Source of the DNA: Acidimicrobiales bacterium
GTDB taxonomy: Bacteria; Actinomycetota; Acidimicrobiia; Acidimicrobiales; SZUA-35
Assembly (NCBI GenBank): GCA_028285495.1
Contig: JANQPB010000027.1
Coordinates: 148,239-212,238, forward strand
Direction: 5' to 3'
Length of the DNA stretch: 64,000 nt
The first letter of the stretch is position 1. Each line of letters begins with the position of its first letter. The notes under the pieces were generated by a model. The model searched no databases. It was not told the DNA's origin and saw only the letters and a program-made list of their open reading frames with translations. The translations under genes and the position numbers were made by a program. Positions 43,637 through 53,604 of the stretch are shown piece by piece.

Positions 43637-43662
43637 GGGCGGCGGGGCGGGCCCGCCGGCGG

Positions 43663-44148
43663 CTACCGGTTGGTGTGGGCGTTGCCCTTGGCCGGCGGGC
43701 GGACCTTGAACGGCAGGTCGAGCTTCTCGACCGTGCCGCCGGCGCCGGTGATGGCGGCCTCGGCCGACTTCGAGAAGGCGTGGGCCTTCACGGTGACGGC
43801 CGAGCTCAGCTCACCCCGACCGAGGATCTTGACCAGTGCGCCCTTGCCGACGAGGCCCTTCTCGAGCAGCGACTCGGGTGTGACCTCGGTCAGGCCGGAC
43901 TCGGCGATCGTGTCGAGGTTGATCGCCTGGTACTCGACCCGGAACGGATTGGTGAAGCCCCGCAGCTTCGGCAGGCGCTGCTGCAGCGGCAGCTGGCCAC
44001 CCTCGAAGCCGATCGGGACGGTGCCGCGGGCCCGTTGGCCCTTGGTACCGCGGCCTGCGGTCTTGCCGCCCTTGCCACCGATACCGCGACCCTTGCGCTT
44101 GCGCCGGGTCCGAGAGCCCTCGGCCGGCTTGAGATCGTGAACCTTCAT
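43663..44148 (-). CDS. rplO: 50S ribosomal protein L15
   Basis: 161 residues. It opens [20 protein letters not shown] with the Gly/Arg-rich [20 protein letters not shown] extension that penetrates the 50S core. Its ATG overlaps the rpmD stop (TGATG). It is followed by a hairpin before secY. Confidence 0.96.
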   Translation of the reverse strand: MKVHDLKPAEGSRTRRKRKGRGIGGKGGKTAGRGTKGQRARGTVPIGFEGGQLPLQQRLPKLRGFTNPFRVEYQAINLDTIAESGLTEVTPESLLEKGLVGKGALVKILGRGELSSAVTVKAHAFSKSAEAAITGAGGTVEKLDLPFKVRPPAKGNAHTNR

Positions 44149-44353
44149 CAGGCGTCCTCGCTGTGATTCTGGGCGTCACCTGCGGGCGACACCTCAACCA
44201 GATGGGGGACCCGGGCGATCATGCCCCGGATCTCGGCCCGGTCGGGCAGGACGTTGGAGCGGCCGATGCGGCCGAGGCCAAGCGCCCGCAGCGTGCCCCG
44301 CTGCTTCGGCTTCGACCCGATGGCCGAGCGGACCTGCGTCACCTTGATGGCGC

Positions 44354-44357
<4 letters not shown>
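44148..44357 (-). CDS. rpmD: 50S ribosomal protein L30
   Basis: 69 residues: [20 protein letters not shown], then [17 protein letters not shown]. The acidic C-terminal tail ([13 protein letters not shown]) is slightly longer than usual. The track gives only an over-long ORF; the ATG at 44357 overlaps the rpsE stop by 4 nt. Confidence 0.95.
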
Positions 44358-44947
<590 letters not shown>

Positions 44948-44980
44948 CTGATTCCTCGAATCGTCTCTCGTGGCAGGGGA

Positions 44981-45352
44981 CTAGAACTTGAGCCCGGCGT
45001 CGCGGGCGGCGTCGGCCAGGGCGGCGACCCGACCGTGGTAGCGGTTGCCACCCCGATCGAACACGACGGTGTCGACCCCGGCGGCGGAGGCCCGCTCGCC
45101 GATCGCCGTGCCGACCACCTTGGCCGCCGCGACCGAACCGGTCCCGCCCTCGTCGGTCGAGCACGCCGACTCGTAGGTCGACGCTGCGGCCATGGTCTGG
45201 CCGGTCGAATCGTCGATCAGCTGGACGCTGATGTGCTTGTTGGACCGGTAGACGGCCAGGCGGGGACGCTCGGTGGTGCCGACCACCTTCTTGCGGACCC
45301 GGCGCTGGCGCCGGCTGCGGGCGGCCTCCCGCCCCTTGGCACGTGTGGCCAT
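44981..45352 (-). CDS. rplR: 50S ribosomal protein L18
   Basis: 123 residues. [40 protein letters not shown] and [20 protein letters not shown] identify L18, a 5S rRNA binder. The ATG at 45352 is 2 nt after a 16-codon mini-ORF that begins on the rplF stop. Confidence 0.96.
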   Translation of the reverse strand: MATRAKGREAARSRRQRRVRKKVVGTTERPRLAVYRSNKHISVQLIDDSTGQTMAAASTYESACSTDEGGTGSVAAAKVVGTAIGERASAAGVDTVVFDRGGNRYHGRVAALADAARDAGLKF

Positions 45353-45354
45353 CG

Positions 45355-45405
45355 CTACTTCCCTGCCTTTCCGGCGTCGTTCTCGGGGCCGTGCAGGCGG
45401 GCCAT
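45355..45405 (-). CDS. 16-residue mini-ORF bridging rplF and rplR
   Basis: [16 protein letters not shown]. The ATG overlaps the rplF stop (TGATG), and the TAG is 2 nt before the rplR ATG. Its last residues repeat the rplF C-terminus (KAGKAGK), and the DNA around both stops is similar (GCCGGAAAGGC, then AAG and a stop). A small tandem duplication that left a coupling peptide is a likely origin. Expression is not proven. Confidence 0.4.
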   Translation of the reverse strand: MARLHGPENDAGKAGK

Positions 45406-45944
45406 CACTTGCCCGCCTTTCCGGCCTTGCGGATGATCCGCTCGCCGGCGTATCGGACACCCTTGCCCTTGTAGGGCTCGGGCTTGCGGTAGGCCCGGAT
45501 CTCGGCTGCGACCTGGCCGACGACCTGCTTGTCGATGCCGATGACACCGATCTTGGTCGGCTCGGGCACGTCGAATTCGATGCCATCGGGGGCCTTGACC
45601 TGGACCGAGTGGCTGAAGCCGAGGGCCAGCTCGAGGGCGTCCTTGCCCTTGGCGTTGGCCCGGTAGCCGACGCCGACGATCTCGAGGTCCTTCCGGAACC
45701 CCTCGCTGACGCCGATGATCATGTTGTTCAGCAGCGACCGGGTCAGCCCGTGCAGGGCCTTGGTCTGCCGCTCGTCGTTCGCCCGCTCGACCGTGGCCTT
45801 GCCGTCTTCGACGGTGAGGCTGACGAGGTCGGGGATCGTGTGCTCCAGGGTCCCCTTCGGGCCCTTGACCGTCACGTCGAGGCCCGAGACCGAGATCTCG
45901 ACGCCGGACGGGACGGTGATGGGGGCGTTGCCGACTCGTGACAT
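45405..45944 (-). CDS. rplF: 50S ribosomal protein L6
   Basis: 179 residues with the duplicated L6 fold. It opens [20 protein letters not shown] and has the C-terminal [20 protein letters not shown] near the sarcin-ricin loop. The ATG at 45944 is 10 bp after the rpsH stop; the longer track start is rejected. Confidence 0.97.
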   Translation of the reverse strand: MSRVGNAPITVPSGVEISVSGLDVTVKGPKGTLEHTIPDLVSLTVEDGKATVERANDERQTKALHGLTRSLLNNMIIGVSEGFRKDLEIVGVGYRANAKGKDALELALGFSHSVQVKAPDGIEFDVPEPTKIGVIGIDKQVVGQVAAEIRAYRKPEPYKGKGVRYAGERIIRKAGKAGK

Positions 45945-45954
45945 GGCTGCTCTC

Positions 45955-46359
45955 CTACCAGACGTAGCAAAGGACCTCGCCGCCGACGCGGGCCTTGCGG
46001 GCCGCACGGTCGGTCAGGAGTCCGTTGCTGGTCGAGAGAACGGCGACACCGAGGCCACCCAGCACGCGGGGGATCTCGTTGTTCTTCGAGTAGACCCGCA
46101 GCCCGGGCTTCGACACCCGCTTCAGGCCGCTGATCACCCGCTTCCGTTCGGGCGAATACCGCATGGTGATGGTCAGGGTCTGGCCGGGGCGGTCGCCGTT
46201 GTCGGCGGCCGCGAAGTCGTCGATGTAGCCCTCGGACTTCAGCACCTCGGCCAGCGCCACCTTCAGCTTCGACGATGGCATCGAGACCTCGTCGTGCATG
46301 GCGGTGTTGGCGTTCCGGATGCGGGTCAGCATGTCGGCGATGGGATCGGTCATGGTCAT
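45955..46359 (-). CDS. rpsH: 30S ribosomal protein S8
   Basis: 134 residues. [20 protein letters not shown] and the conserved ILSTS-like segment [20 protein letters not shown] are diagnostic. A 16S central-domain binder and, in E. coli, the spc operon repressor. The start could be the Met at 46359 or 46353. Confidence 0.97.
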   Translation of the reverse strand: MTMTDPIADMLTRIRNANTAMHDEVSMPSSKLKVALAEVLKSEGYIDDFAAADNGDRPGQTLTITMRYSPERKRVISGLKRVSKPGLRVYSKNNEIPRVLGGLGVAVLSTSNGLLTDRAARKARVGGEVLCYVW

Positions 46360-46377
46360 TGCTGCATCACCTCCCGA

Positions 46378-46563
46378 TCACCAGCTGGCCTTGGTCAGCC
46401 CGGGGATCTCCCCGTTGTGGGCCATCGTGCGCAGGCAGACGCGGCACAGGTTGAACTTGCGGTACACCGCTCGGGGCCGGCCGCAGTTCACACAGCGGGT
46501 GTAGCTCCGCACCTTGAACTTCGGCGTCTGCTGCTGCTTGATCTTGAGTGCCTTCTTCGCCAT
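46378..46563 (-). CDS. rpsN: 30S ribosomal protein S14, type Z
   Basis: 61 residues with a zinc ribbon: CVNC and CRVC motifs in [20 protein letters not shown] and [23 protein letters not shown]. This is the short zinc-binding S14 usual in the spc operon of Gram-positive bacteria. It begins 2 bp after the rplE stop. Confidence 0.97.
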   Translation of the reverse strand: MAKKALKIKQQQTPKFKVRSYTRCVNCGRPRAVYRKFNLCRVCLRTMAHNGEIPGLTKASW

Positions 46564-46565
46564 TG

Positions 46566-47150
46566 CTACTGAGCCTGCCCTTCGCGCCGGAACGGGAAAT
46601 TGAAGGCTTCGAGGAGGGCCCGGCCTTCGTCGTCGGTCTTCGCGGTCGTCACGATCGTGATGTCCATGCCTCGTGAGGTGTCGACGGTGTCGTAGTCGAT
46701 CTCCGGGAACACCAGCTGCTCGCTGAGCCCGAAGGTGTAGTTGCCGTTGCCGTCGAACGACCGCGGGTTGAGGCCACGGAAGTCACGGATTCGGGGGATG
46801 GCGAGGGTGATCAGGCGGTCGAAGAACTCCCACATCTGATCGCCCCGAAGCGTCACCTTGCACCCGATGGCGTTGCCCTGGCGCAGCTTGAAGCTGGCCA
46901 ACGACTTCTTGGCCCGGGTGGCGATCGGCTTCTGGCCGGCGATGATCGTGAGGTCGTTCATGGCCGACTCGAGGTGCTTCGAGTTCAGCAGGGCCTCACC
47001 GACCCCGATGTTGACCACGATCTTGTCCATCCGGGGGACCTGCATGATGTTGCCGAGCTCGAGGTCGGCCTTCAGCTGGTCGCGGATCTGCTCGTTGTAG
47101 ACGGTCTTCAGGCGGGGCCGGGGCCGAGCCTGGGTTGCGGTGTCAGACAT
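46566..47150 (-). CDS. rplE: 50S ribosomal protein L5
   Basis: 194 residues. Segments [40 protein letters not shown] and [20 protein letters not shown] identify L5, which anchors 5S rRNA in the central protuberance. Its start overlaps the rplX stop by one base. Confidence 0.97.
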   Translation of the reverse strand: MSDTATQARPRPRLKTVYNEQIRDQLKADLELGNIMQVPRMDKIVVNIGVGEALLNSKHLESAMNDLTIIAGQKPIATRAKKSLASFKLRQGNAIGCKVTLRGDQMWEFFDRLITLAIPRIRDFRGLNPRSFDGNGNYTFGLSEQLVFPEIDYDTVDTSRGMDITIVTTAKTDDEGRALLEAFNFPFRREGQAQ

Positions 47151-47470
47151 CAGTCCTCGACCTCCGGGATCTTCTCGCCCGTTCGCTTGCAGACACGGAT
47201 CTTCTCGTCGCCGTCCCAGGCGTAGCCGACGCGGGTCGGCTTGCCGTCCTTCGGGCTGAGCACGGCGACGTTGGACACGTCCATCGGCATGTCCTTGTCG
47301 ATGATGCCGCCCGGCTCGTCGGCCGAGCGGGGCTTGGTGTGGCGCCTGGCCACGTTGTAGCCCTCGACGACGACCTTGCCGGTCGCCGGGAAGGCGACGG
47401 AGATCACGCCTTCGCGACCCCGGTCCTTGCCGGCCAGGATCCGGACGCGGTCACCCTTGCGGATCTTCAT
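47150..47470 (-). CDS. rplX: 50S ribosomal protein L24
   Basis: 106 residues with the KOW motif in [20 protein letters not shown]. An assembly initiator for the 50S subunit. One-base overlaps with rplN upstream and rplE downstream indicate coupling. Confidence 0.97.
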   Translation of the reverse strand: MKIRKGDRVRILAGKDRGREGVISVAFPATGKVVVEGYNVARRHTKPRSADEPGGIIDKDMPMDVSNVAVLSPKDGKPTRVGYAWDGDEKIRVCKRTGEKIPEVED

Positions 47471-47838
47471 CAGATGACCTCCGGGGCGAGGGAGACGATG
47501 CGCATGAACCGCTTGTCGCGCAGCTCACGGCCGACCGGGCCGAAGATGCGGGTACCGCGGGGCTCGCGGTTCTCGTTGATGAGGACCGCCGCGTTCTCGT
47601 CGAAGCGGATGTAGGACCCGTCGGGCCGGCGGCGCTCCTTGGCCGTCCGGACCACGACGCACTTGACCACGTCGCCCTTCTTGACCTGGGCGCCCGGCAT
47701 GGCCTCCTTGACGGTGGCGACGAAGATGTCGCCGATGCCGGCGTAGCGGACCCGGGACCCGCCCAGGACCTTGATGCACAGGACCTCGCGGGCGCCGGAG
47801 TTGTCGGCGACGCGAAGCCTGGATTCCTGCTGGATCAT
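47470..47838 (-). CDS. rplN: 50S ribosomal protein L14
   Basis: 122 residues: [20 protein letters not shown], then [20 protein letters not shown]. It forms intersubunit bridges. The ATG at 47838 overlaps the rpsQ stop by 4 nt; the longer track ORF is rejected. Confidence 0.97.
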   Translation of the reverse strand: MIQQESRLRVADNSGAREVLCIKVLGGSRVRYAGIGDIFVATVKEAMPGAQVKKGDVVKCVVVRTAKERRRPDGSYIRFDENAAVLINENREPRGTRIFGPVGRELRDKRFMRIVSLAPEVI

Positions 47839-48110
47839 CGGGCACGCTCCAGGATCTCGAGCAGCCGCCAGCGCTTCTTCTTCGACATCGGCCGGGTCTC
47901 GACGATCCGGACCCGGTCGCCCTCGTTGAGGGTGTTCTCCTCGTCGTGGGCGTAGTAGCGCTTGCTCTGCTGCACGGTCTTGCCGTACTGGGGGTGCCGG
48001 GACCGACGCACGATCTCCACGACCGCGGTCTTGTCCATCTTGGTCGACACCACGATGCCCTCGCGGACCTTGCGGGTGGTCGAGCGGTCCTTGAGCTCGG
48101 TCTCGCTCAT
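47835..48110 (-). CDS. rpsQ: 30S ribosomal protein S17
   Basis: 91 residues. [20 protein letters not shown] and [20 protein letters not shown] mark the OB-fold S17. It is coupled to rpmC (TGATG) and rplN (ATGA). Confidence 0.97.
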   Translation of the reverse strand: MSETELKDRSTTRKVREGIVVSTKMDKTAVVEIVRRSRHPQYGKTVQQSKRYYAHDEENTLNEGDRVRIVETRPMSKKKRWRLLEILERAR

Positions 48111-48340
48111 CAGGCTTCTCCTTCGCGTGCGGCGGCGATCGCCTCGGCGGCTGCGATCTCACGGGACCGCATCTCGGTCTTGGCCCTGGCCACGTCCTTG
48201 CGGACCTGGCCGAGACGGGCGGTGTTGTCGAGCTGGCCGGTGGCCAGCTGGAACCGGAGGTTGAAGAGCTCGCGCTTGGCGTCGTCGTGCATCTTCACCA
48301 GCTCGGCGTCGCTGATGTCGGTGATCGCTGCGTCAGCCAT
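48110..48340 (-). CDS. rpmC: 50S ribosomal protein L29
   Basis: 76 residues, helical hairpin: [20 protein letters not shown] and [20 protein letters not shown]. It lies at the polypeptide exit tunnel. It overlaps the rplP end by 8 nt. Confidence 0.96.
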   Translation of the reverse strand: MADAAITDISDAELVKMHDDAKRELFNLRFQLATGQLDNTARLGQVRKDVARAKTEMRSREIAAAEAIAAAREGEA

Positions 48341-48755
48341 CGAATCCCTGCTCCCTGGTGATGATGCGGGCCTTGACCGGCAGCTTCTGGATGGCCCGGT
48401 TCATCGCCGCCTTTGCGGTCGGCTCGTCCGGGTACGACAGCTCGAACACGACCCGGCCGGGCTTGACCACGGCGACCCAGCGCTCGGGGTTGCCCTTGCC
48501 CGAGCCCATGCGGGTCTCGGCCGGCTTGGCCGTGACCGGCTTGTCGGGGAAGACGTTGATCCAGACCTTGCCACCACGGCGGACGTGACGGGTCATGGCC
48601 ACACGGGCGGCCTCGATCTGGCGGGCGGTGATCCACCCCGGCTCCAGGACCTGGATGCCGTAGTCGCCGTAGTTGACGGTGGTGGCGCCCTTGGCCTGGC
48701 CGTTCATGCGACCGCGGTGGTGCTTGCGGTGCTTGACCTTCTTCGGCATCAACAT
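48333..48755 (-). CDS. rplP: 50S ribosomal protein L16
   Basis: 140 residues. [20 protein letters not shown], then [20 protein letters not shown] and [20 protein letters not shown]. It organises the A-site tRNA region. The Met at 48755 or 48749 may be the start. Confidence 0.97.
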   Translation of the reverse strand: MLMPKKVKHRKHHRGRMNGQAKGATTVNYGDYGIQVLEPGWITARQIEAARVAMTRHVRRGGKVWINVFPDKPVTAKPAETRMGSGKGNPERWVAVVKPGRVVFELSYPDEPTAKAAMNRAIQKLPVKARIITREQGFDG

Positions 48756-48758
48756 GTG

Positions 48759-49673
48759 CTAATCACCGTCCTCTGGGCGGAAGGCGAGGTCCTCGGACTG
48801 GCCCTTGCCCTGCAGCGACTGCTCGATGGCCTCTTCCTCGGCCAGCAGGCGCTCGAACTCGGGGTCGGCCTCCTTGACCAGCGGCGCCGGGTCCTCGGTG
48901 GTCTCGGCCGGGGCCTCGGTCACCTCGGCCGGGCGGGGCCGGCGGGAGGAGGAGACCACGGTTCGGGGAACGTCGGCGGCGCCGGCGGCCTCGCCGACGG
49001 CCATCGCCGCCTCGCGGGTGGCCTTGTCGTTGGTGGCCTTGTACGGGAGGATGTCGCCCTTGTAGAGCCACACCTTCACGCCGATGCGGCCGTAGGTGGT
49101 GTGGGCCTCACGGAGGCCGTAGTCGATGTCGGCCCGGAGGGTGTGGAGGGGCACCCGCCCCTCGCGGTACCACTCGGTCCGGCCCATCTCGGCGCCGCCG
49201 AGGCGGCCGGACGACTGGATCCGGACCCCCTTGGCGCCGGCCTTCATCGCGTTCTGCATCGCCCGCTTCATCGCCCGGCGGAAGGCCATCCGGCCCATCA
49301 GCTGGTCGGCGACGCCCTGGGCGATCAGGGCGGCGTCGAGCTCGGGCTGCTTGATCTCGACGATGTTGAGCTTGATCCTGGCGTTGCCGGTCAGCTTGGT
49401 CAGCCCGGCCCGGAGCCGGTCGGCCTCGGAGCCCTTTCGGCCGATGACGATGCCGGGGCGGGCGGTGTGCACGTCGACCTGGAGCTTGTCACGGGTCCGC
49501 TCGACCTCGATGCGGCTGATCGCCGCGTTGGGCAGCTGGCCCATGAGGTAGCGGCGGATCGCTGCGTCCTCGGCCAGGTAGTCGCGATACTCCTGGCGGT
49601 CGGCGATCCAGCGCGACTTCCAGTCGGTGGTGACCCCCAGTCGGAACCCGTACGGGTGGATCTTCTGGCCCAT
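48759..49673 (-). CDS. rpsC: 30S ribosomal protein S3 with acidic C-terminal extension
   Basis: 304 residues against about 210-230 in most bacteria. The KH domain is in the first half ([20 protein letters not shown]), followed by the conserved S3-C region ([40 protein letters not shown]). Beyond about residue 215 comes a low-complexity, acidic tail ([20 protein letters not shown] and later [16 protein letters not shown]). S3 forms the mRNA entry helicase site. One-base overlap with rplV. Confidence 0.96.
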   Translation of the reverse strand: MGQKIHPYGFRLGVTTDWKSRWIADRQEYRDYLAEDAAIRRYLMGQLPNAAISRIEVERTRDKLQVDVHTARPGIVIGRKGSEADRLRAGLTKLTGNARIKLNIVEIKQPELDAALIAQGVADQLMGRMAFRRAMKRAMQNAMKAGAKGVRIQSSGRLGGAEMGRTEWYREGRVPLHTLRADIDYGLREAHTTYGRIGVKVWLYKGDILPYKATNDKATREAAMAVGEAAGAADVPRTVVSSSRRPRPAEVTEAPAETTEDPAPLVKEADPEFERLLAEEEAIEQSLQGKGQSEDLAFRPEDGD

Positions 49674-50452
49674 CAGTTCTTGTCTCCAGCGTCATCGCCG
49701 TCAGCGTCCTCGGTGGCCACCTCGTCGGTGGCACCCTCCTCGGTCGCCTCGGCATCGGAGTCGGTCTCGTCGGTGTCGTCTGCTGCCATGGCTTCCGCAT
49801 CACCCTCGTCGGCGGCGTCAACGTCGGTGCTGCCGTCGGCCGAGTCGTCGGTCGCCTCGGGTGTGGTGTCGTCGGCGTCGGTGGCGTCGACCTGGTCACC
49901 CTCGACCTGGTTCTCGGCCACCTGATCGTCGGTCTGGTCCTCGGCCTCGTCGGCGTCGGCCGCCTCGGCCGCACGGGACCTGGCCACCCGCCTGGCCCGA
50001 TCGCCGCCGCCCGAGCTCCGGCTCGACGACCGCTTCTGGCGGCCCTCGTCCTTGAGCTCGTTGCGCCTGCGGGCCTCGTCGAGCTCGTCGTCGGTGTAGC
50101 GGGCGACCTCGATCGTGAGGTGGCAGGTCTGCTTGTTGATCCGCCCGGCCCGACCGCGGGCCCGGGGACGGAACCGCTTGAGGGTCGGTCCCTCATCCGC
50201 GTAGCAGGCCGAGATGAACAGCTCCTCGGCCACCAGGTCCTCGTTGTGCTGGGCGTTGGCAACGGCCGAGTTCAGGCACTTGCCGATCGGCTCGGCGGCC
50301 AGGCGCTCGGTGAAGGCGAGGATCTCGGACGCCTCGGCCACGCTCTTGCCCCGGATCAGCTTCAGCACGACGCGGGCCTTCGAGGCCGACATCCGCACGT
50401 AGCGGACCTTGGCCCTGGTGCCCGGACGATCGACGGCGGTCGCGGCGGCCAT
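49673..50452 (-). CDS. rplV: 50S ribosomal protein L22 with long basic-acidic tail
   Basis: 259 residues, about twice the usual 110-120. The core (1-125) has [20 protein letters not shown] and the tunnel hairpin [21 protein letters not shown] basic Ser/Arg stretch (about 140-160, [20 protein letters not shown]) precedes about 99 residues that are strongly acidic (Asp, Glu, Ala, Thr). L22 lines the exit tunnel; the extension would protrude at the surface. It overlaps rpsS and rpsC by one base each. Confidence 0.95.
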   Translation of the reverse strand: MAAATAVDRPGTRAKVRYVRMSASKARVVLKLIRGKSVAEASEILAFTERLAAEPIGKCLNSAVANAQHNEDLVAEELFISACYADEGPTLKRFRPRARGRAGRINKQTCHLTIEVARYTDDELDEARRRNELKDEGRQKRSSSRSSGGGDRARRVARSRAAEAADADEAEDQTDDQVAENQVEGDQVDATDADDTTPEATDDSADGSTDVDAADEGDAEAMAADDTDETDSDAEATEEGATDEVATEDADGDDAGDKN

Positions 50453-50730
50453 CAGCGACGACCTCCCCGCTCCTGGCCGGCGTGGAACTTGAAGGTCCTG
50501 GTCGGTGAGAACTCACCGAGCTTGTGACCGACCATCGACTCGGTGATGTACACCGGCACGTGCTTGCGCCCGTCGTGGACGGCCACGGTGTGGCCGACCA
50601 TGTCGGGGATGATGGTCGAGCGACGGGACCAGGTCTTGATGACCCGCTTCTCGTTCTTCTCGTTGAGCTCGTCGACCTTCTTCAGCAGGTGCTCGTCGAC
50701 GAATGCACCCTTCTTGAGACTCCGCGGCAT
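50452..50730 (-). CDS. rpsS: 30S ribosomal protein S19
   Basis: 92 residues. [40 protein letters not shown] and [16 protein letters not shown] are diagnostic. It sits in the 30S head with S13. It begins 2 bp after rplB. Confidence 0.97.
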   Translation of the reverse strand: MPRSLKKGAFVDEHLLKKVDELNEKNEKRVIKTWSRRSTIIPDMVGHTVAVHDGRKHVPVYITESMVGHKLGEFSPTRTFKFHAGQERGGRR

Positions 50731-50732
50731 AG

Positions 50733-51569
50733 CTACCTCCGACCGCCACGCTTCCGCCGACGGCGGATGATCAGATCATCTGACTTCTTGCCCTTCTTGC
50801 GGGTCCGCCCCTCGGGCTGACCCCAGGGCGACACCGGGTGACGGCCACCCGAGGTCTTGCCCTCGCCGCCACCGTGGGGGTGGTCGACCGGGTTCATGGC
50901 CACGCCCCGGGTCTGGGGGCGCTTGCCCTTCCAGCGGGAGCGGCCGGCCTTGCCGACCTTGATCAGCTCGGCCTCGGCGTTGCCGACCTCACCGACGGTG
51001 GCCCGGCAATCGATGGACACCCGCCGCATCTCGGTCGATGGCAGCCGCAGGGTTGCGGTCATGCCCTCCCGGGCGACCAGCTGGACGCTGGTGCCGGCCG
51101 AGCGACCCATCTTGGCCCCGCCACCCGGCTGCAGCTCGACGGCGTGCACGGTGGTGCCGACCGGGATGTAGCGCAACGGCAGCGCGTTGCCCGGGCGGAT
51201 GTCGGACCCCGGGCCCGAGGACACCCGGTCCCCGACCTTCAGGTCGCGGGGGGCGAGGATGTAGCGCTTCTCGCCGTCGTGGTAGTGCAGCAGGGCGATC
51301 CGGCAGTTGCGGTTCGGGTCGTACTCGATCGAGGCGACGGTGGCGGGCACGCCGTCCTTGTTTCGCCGGAAGTCGACCACCCGGTAGCGGCGCTTGTGAC
51401 CGCCGCCCCGGTGTCGGGAGGTCTTGCGCCCGTCGTTGTTGCGGCCGCCGGTCGAGTGCTGGGGGGCCAGCAGCGACTTCTCGGGCCGGTTCGTGGTGAG
51501 GTCCGAGAAGTCCGAGCTGGTCTGGAACCGGCGGCCCGGGCTGGTCGGCTTGCGCTTGCGGATGGCCAT
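50733..51569 (-). CDS. rplB: 50S ribosomal protein L2
   Basis: 278 residues. The peptidyl-transferase-associated His is in [40 protein letters not shown] is also typical. The ATG at 51569 ([20 protein letters not shown]) is used; the track start is 13 codons too early. Confidence 0.97.
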   Translation of the reverse strand: MAIRKRKPTSPGRRFQTSSDFSDLTTNRPEKSLLAPQHSTGGRNNDGRKTSRHRGGGHKRRYRVVDFRRNKDGVPATVASIEYDPNRNCRIALLHYHDGEKRYILAPRDLKVGDRVSSGPGSDIRPGNALPLRYIPVGTTVHAVELQPGGGAKMGRSAGTSVQLVAREGMTATLRLPSTEMRRVSIDCRATVGEVGNAEAELIKVGKAGRSRWKGKRPQTRGVAMNPVDHPHGGGEGKTSGGRHPVSPWGQPEGRTRKKGKKSDDLIIRRRRKRGGRR

Positions 51570-51582
51570 GGTGCTCTCTGCC

Positions 51583-51876
51583 TCAGTTCGAGTACAGGTC
51601 GATCTCACCCTCGGCGAGGGTGACGATGGCCCGCTTGGTCGTCGGTCGGAAGCTGGTGGTGTTGCGTCGCCGGTCGCGGACGCGCTTGCCCTTGCGGGTC
51701 AGGGTGTTGACCTTGGCCACCTTCACGCCGTCGAACATGGCCTCGACGGCGTCGGAGATCTCCGGCTTCGAGGCGTTGGGGGCGACGATGAAGGTGTAGG
51801 CGTTGAGGTCTTCGGCGGTGGTGAAGGACTTCTCCGAGATCACCGGCTCGATGATCACGTCGCTCGGGTCACGCAT
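51583..51876 (-). CDS. rplW: 50S ribosomal protein L23
   Basis: 97 residues. [20 protein letters not shown] and [20 protein letters not shown] identify L23, the exit-tunnel docking site for trigger factor and SRP. It begins 2 bp after rplD. Confidence 0.96.
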   Translation of the reverse strand: MRDPSDVIIEPVISEKSFTTAEDLNAYTFIVAPNASKPEISDAVEAMFDGVKVAKVNTLTRKGKRVRDRRRNTTSFRPTTKRAIVTLAEGEIDLYSN

Positions 51877-51878
51877 GG

Positions 51879-52508
51879 TCAGTCGGTCCCTTCAGCGGAG
51901 GCGGCGCCCGGCATGCTGTGCCGGGCGAAGATCACGTAGTCGCTGACCAGCACGTCGTAGGTGTTGAGCTGGTCGGCGACCAGGGTGTGGACCTCGGGCA
52001 GGTTGCGGAAGCTCTTGGCTGCCGTCTCGTCCTCGCGGCCGAGCACGACGAGCACCCGACCATCGACGTCGAGCGCCTCGAGCACCGACCTGGCCTGCTT
52101 GGTGCTGGGGGCCTCGAAGTTCCAGTCCTCGACGATCCGGACCTTGTCGTCGGCCGCCCGGTCGGACAGGGCCGAGCGCAGGGCCAGCTTGATCATCTTC
52201 TTGTTGGTCCGCTCGGAGTAGTCGCGAGGCTTCGGCCCGTGGGCGATGCCGCCACCGATCCAGATCGGCGACCGGGTCGAACCGGCCCTGGCCCGACCGG
52301 TGCCCTTCTGCTTCCACGGCTTGGCCCCACCGCCCCGGACCTCGGCCCGGGTCTTGGTCGAGTGGGTGCCGGCACGGCGGGCGGCCAGCTGGGCGTTGAC
52401 GACCTGGTGCATGACCGGAACGTTCGGCTCGATGCCGAACGTGGCGTCGTCGAGATCGACCGAGCCGCTGTCGGAGCCGGTCAGCGTCTTCACGGCAACG
52501 GAGACCAT
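51879..52508 (-). CDS. rplD: 50S ribosomal protein L4
   Basis: 209 residues. The tunnel loop is TRAEVRGGGAKPWKQKGTGR followed by ARAGSTRSPIWIGGG. In E. coli L4 represses the S10 operon through the leader upstream of rpsJ; here the leader-like region is upstream of rplC. The ATG overlaps the rplC stop by one base. Confidence 0.97.
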   Translation of the reverse strand: MVSVAVKTLTGSDSGSVDLDDATFGIEPNVPVMHQVVNAQLAARRAGTHSTKTRAEVRGGGAKPWKQKGTGRARAGSTRSPIWIGGGIAHGPKPRDYSERTNKKMIKLALRSALSDRAADDKVRIVEDWNFEAPSTKQARSVLEALDVDGRVLVVLGREDETAAKSFRNLPEVHTLVADQLNTYDVLVSDYVIFARHSMPGAASAEGTD

Positions 52509-53167
52509 CAGCCCTCACTCCCGTTGTCGGTGCCGCGCTTGACGGCGTTGCGGATGATGACGGTGCCGCCCTTCGGGCCGGGCACCGAGCCACGGACCAG
52601 GACGACGTTCTTCTCGGCGTCGGCCTGCACGACCCGCAGGCTCTGGGTGGTGACCCGCTCGCCGCCCATGCGGCCGGCCATCCTGGTGCCCTTGAAGACC
52701 CGGGCCGGGGTGGCGCACTGGCCGACCGAGCCGGGCATCCGGTGGATCAGGTGGGCGCCGTGCGAGGCCTTCTGGCCGGAGAAGTTGTGGCGCTTCATGA
52801 CGCCGGCGAAGCCCTTGCCCTTGCTGGTGCCGATGGCGTCGACCATGTCGCCGGGGGAGAACGTGTCGGCGCCGAACTCGTGGCCGACCGGGTACTCGGA
52901 GGTGTCGTCGACCCGGAGCTCGACCAGCTCGGTGCCGGGCTCGACGCCGGCGGCGGCGTAGTGGCCGGCGGCCGGCTTGGAGAGCTTCCGGGCCTCCTTG
53001 TTGCCGACGGTGACCTGGATTGCCGAGTAGCCGTCGTTCTCCGGGGTCTTGACCTGGACGACCCGGCAGGGGGTGACCTTCACGACGGTGACGGGCACGA
53101 TCTTGTTGTCGTCGTCCCAGACCTGTGTCATGCCGACCTTCTCGCCGACAATCGCCTTCTGAACCAT
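52508..53167 (-). CDS. rplC: 50S ribosomal protein L3
   Basis: 219 residues. MVQKAIVGEKVGMTQVWDDD and the loop SGQKASHGAHLIHRMPGSVG, which reaches the peptidyl transferase centre, are diagnostic. In this genome it is the first gene of the remaining S10 block, because rpsJ lies 10.4 kb away with intervening genes, some on the opposite strand. It therefore needs its own promoter. Confidence 0.97.
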   Translation of the reverse strand: MVQKAIVGEKVGMTQVWDDDNKIVPVTVVKVTPCRVVQVKTPENDGYSAIQVTVGNKEARKLSKPAAGHYAAAGVEPGTELVELRVDDTSEYPVGHEFGADTFSPGDMVDAIGTSKGKGFAGVMKRHNFSGQKASHGAHLIHRMPGSVGQCATPARVFKGTRMAGRMGGERVTTQSLRVVQADAEKNVVLVRGSVPGPKGGTVIIRNAVKRGTDNGSEG

Positions 53168-53604
53168 GATGCTGTCTGTCTCTTTCCCGTCAGAGGGCTG
53201 TGGTGCCGTGTGGCGACACCAGGCCGTTCACGCGAACGCTCCGCTTGCGGATTCCCACAGCGAGCGGAGCGGATTCGGTTGTGCCGTGCGGTTCCTCGGC
53301 GGGCCGAGGCCTTCGCGGACGTCGATTCGCAGTCATCCTCGGCTCGGGGGGCCGGGCCGGAGGCCGTTGCAGTGGTGTCGAGGACCGGAGCGTCGAGCCG
53401 GGGGACTCGACCTGTCGTCAGGTTTGCATCAGGTCCTCGAACCAGGACCCTACGAGCCTAGCTCGGCGCCCCGCTGGTTCCACCCGAGGGCGGCTGCTCG
53501 AGCGGACTCGCCGTCGCCGCGGCTGAGGCTGCGGCCGACGTCGTGGCCGGAACCGAGGGAAGCAGGTCATTGACGCCATCCGTGTTCCGGGGTTGGCTTG
53601 CTCC
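53168..53604. promoter_or_regulatory. 437-bp intergenic region: structured leader of rplC and upstream region of the GlxA gene
   Basis: No gene is seen here. On the minus strand GTGGAA-N17-TAGGCT (53455-53483) is a candidate promoter giving an rplC leader of about 280 nt. That leader would begin with the hairpin GGTCCT-CGAACC-AGGACC (53432-53449), then ACCTG-TCGT-CAGGT (53410-53423), and a longer stem CGCTCCGCT/AGCGGAGCG (53237-53245 with 53263-53271). It could host ribosomal-protein autoregulation. No clear promoter was found for the plus-strand regulator gene. Confidence 0.45.

Noticed and set aside
53432-53449. tRNA-like T-arm (GGTTCGAGGACC on the minus strand)
   Set aside because: The closing G53-C61 pair and an acceptor or anticodon arm are missing; it is better read as a simple hairpin at the rplC leader start.
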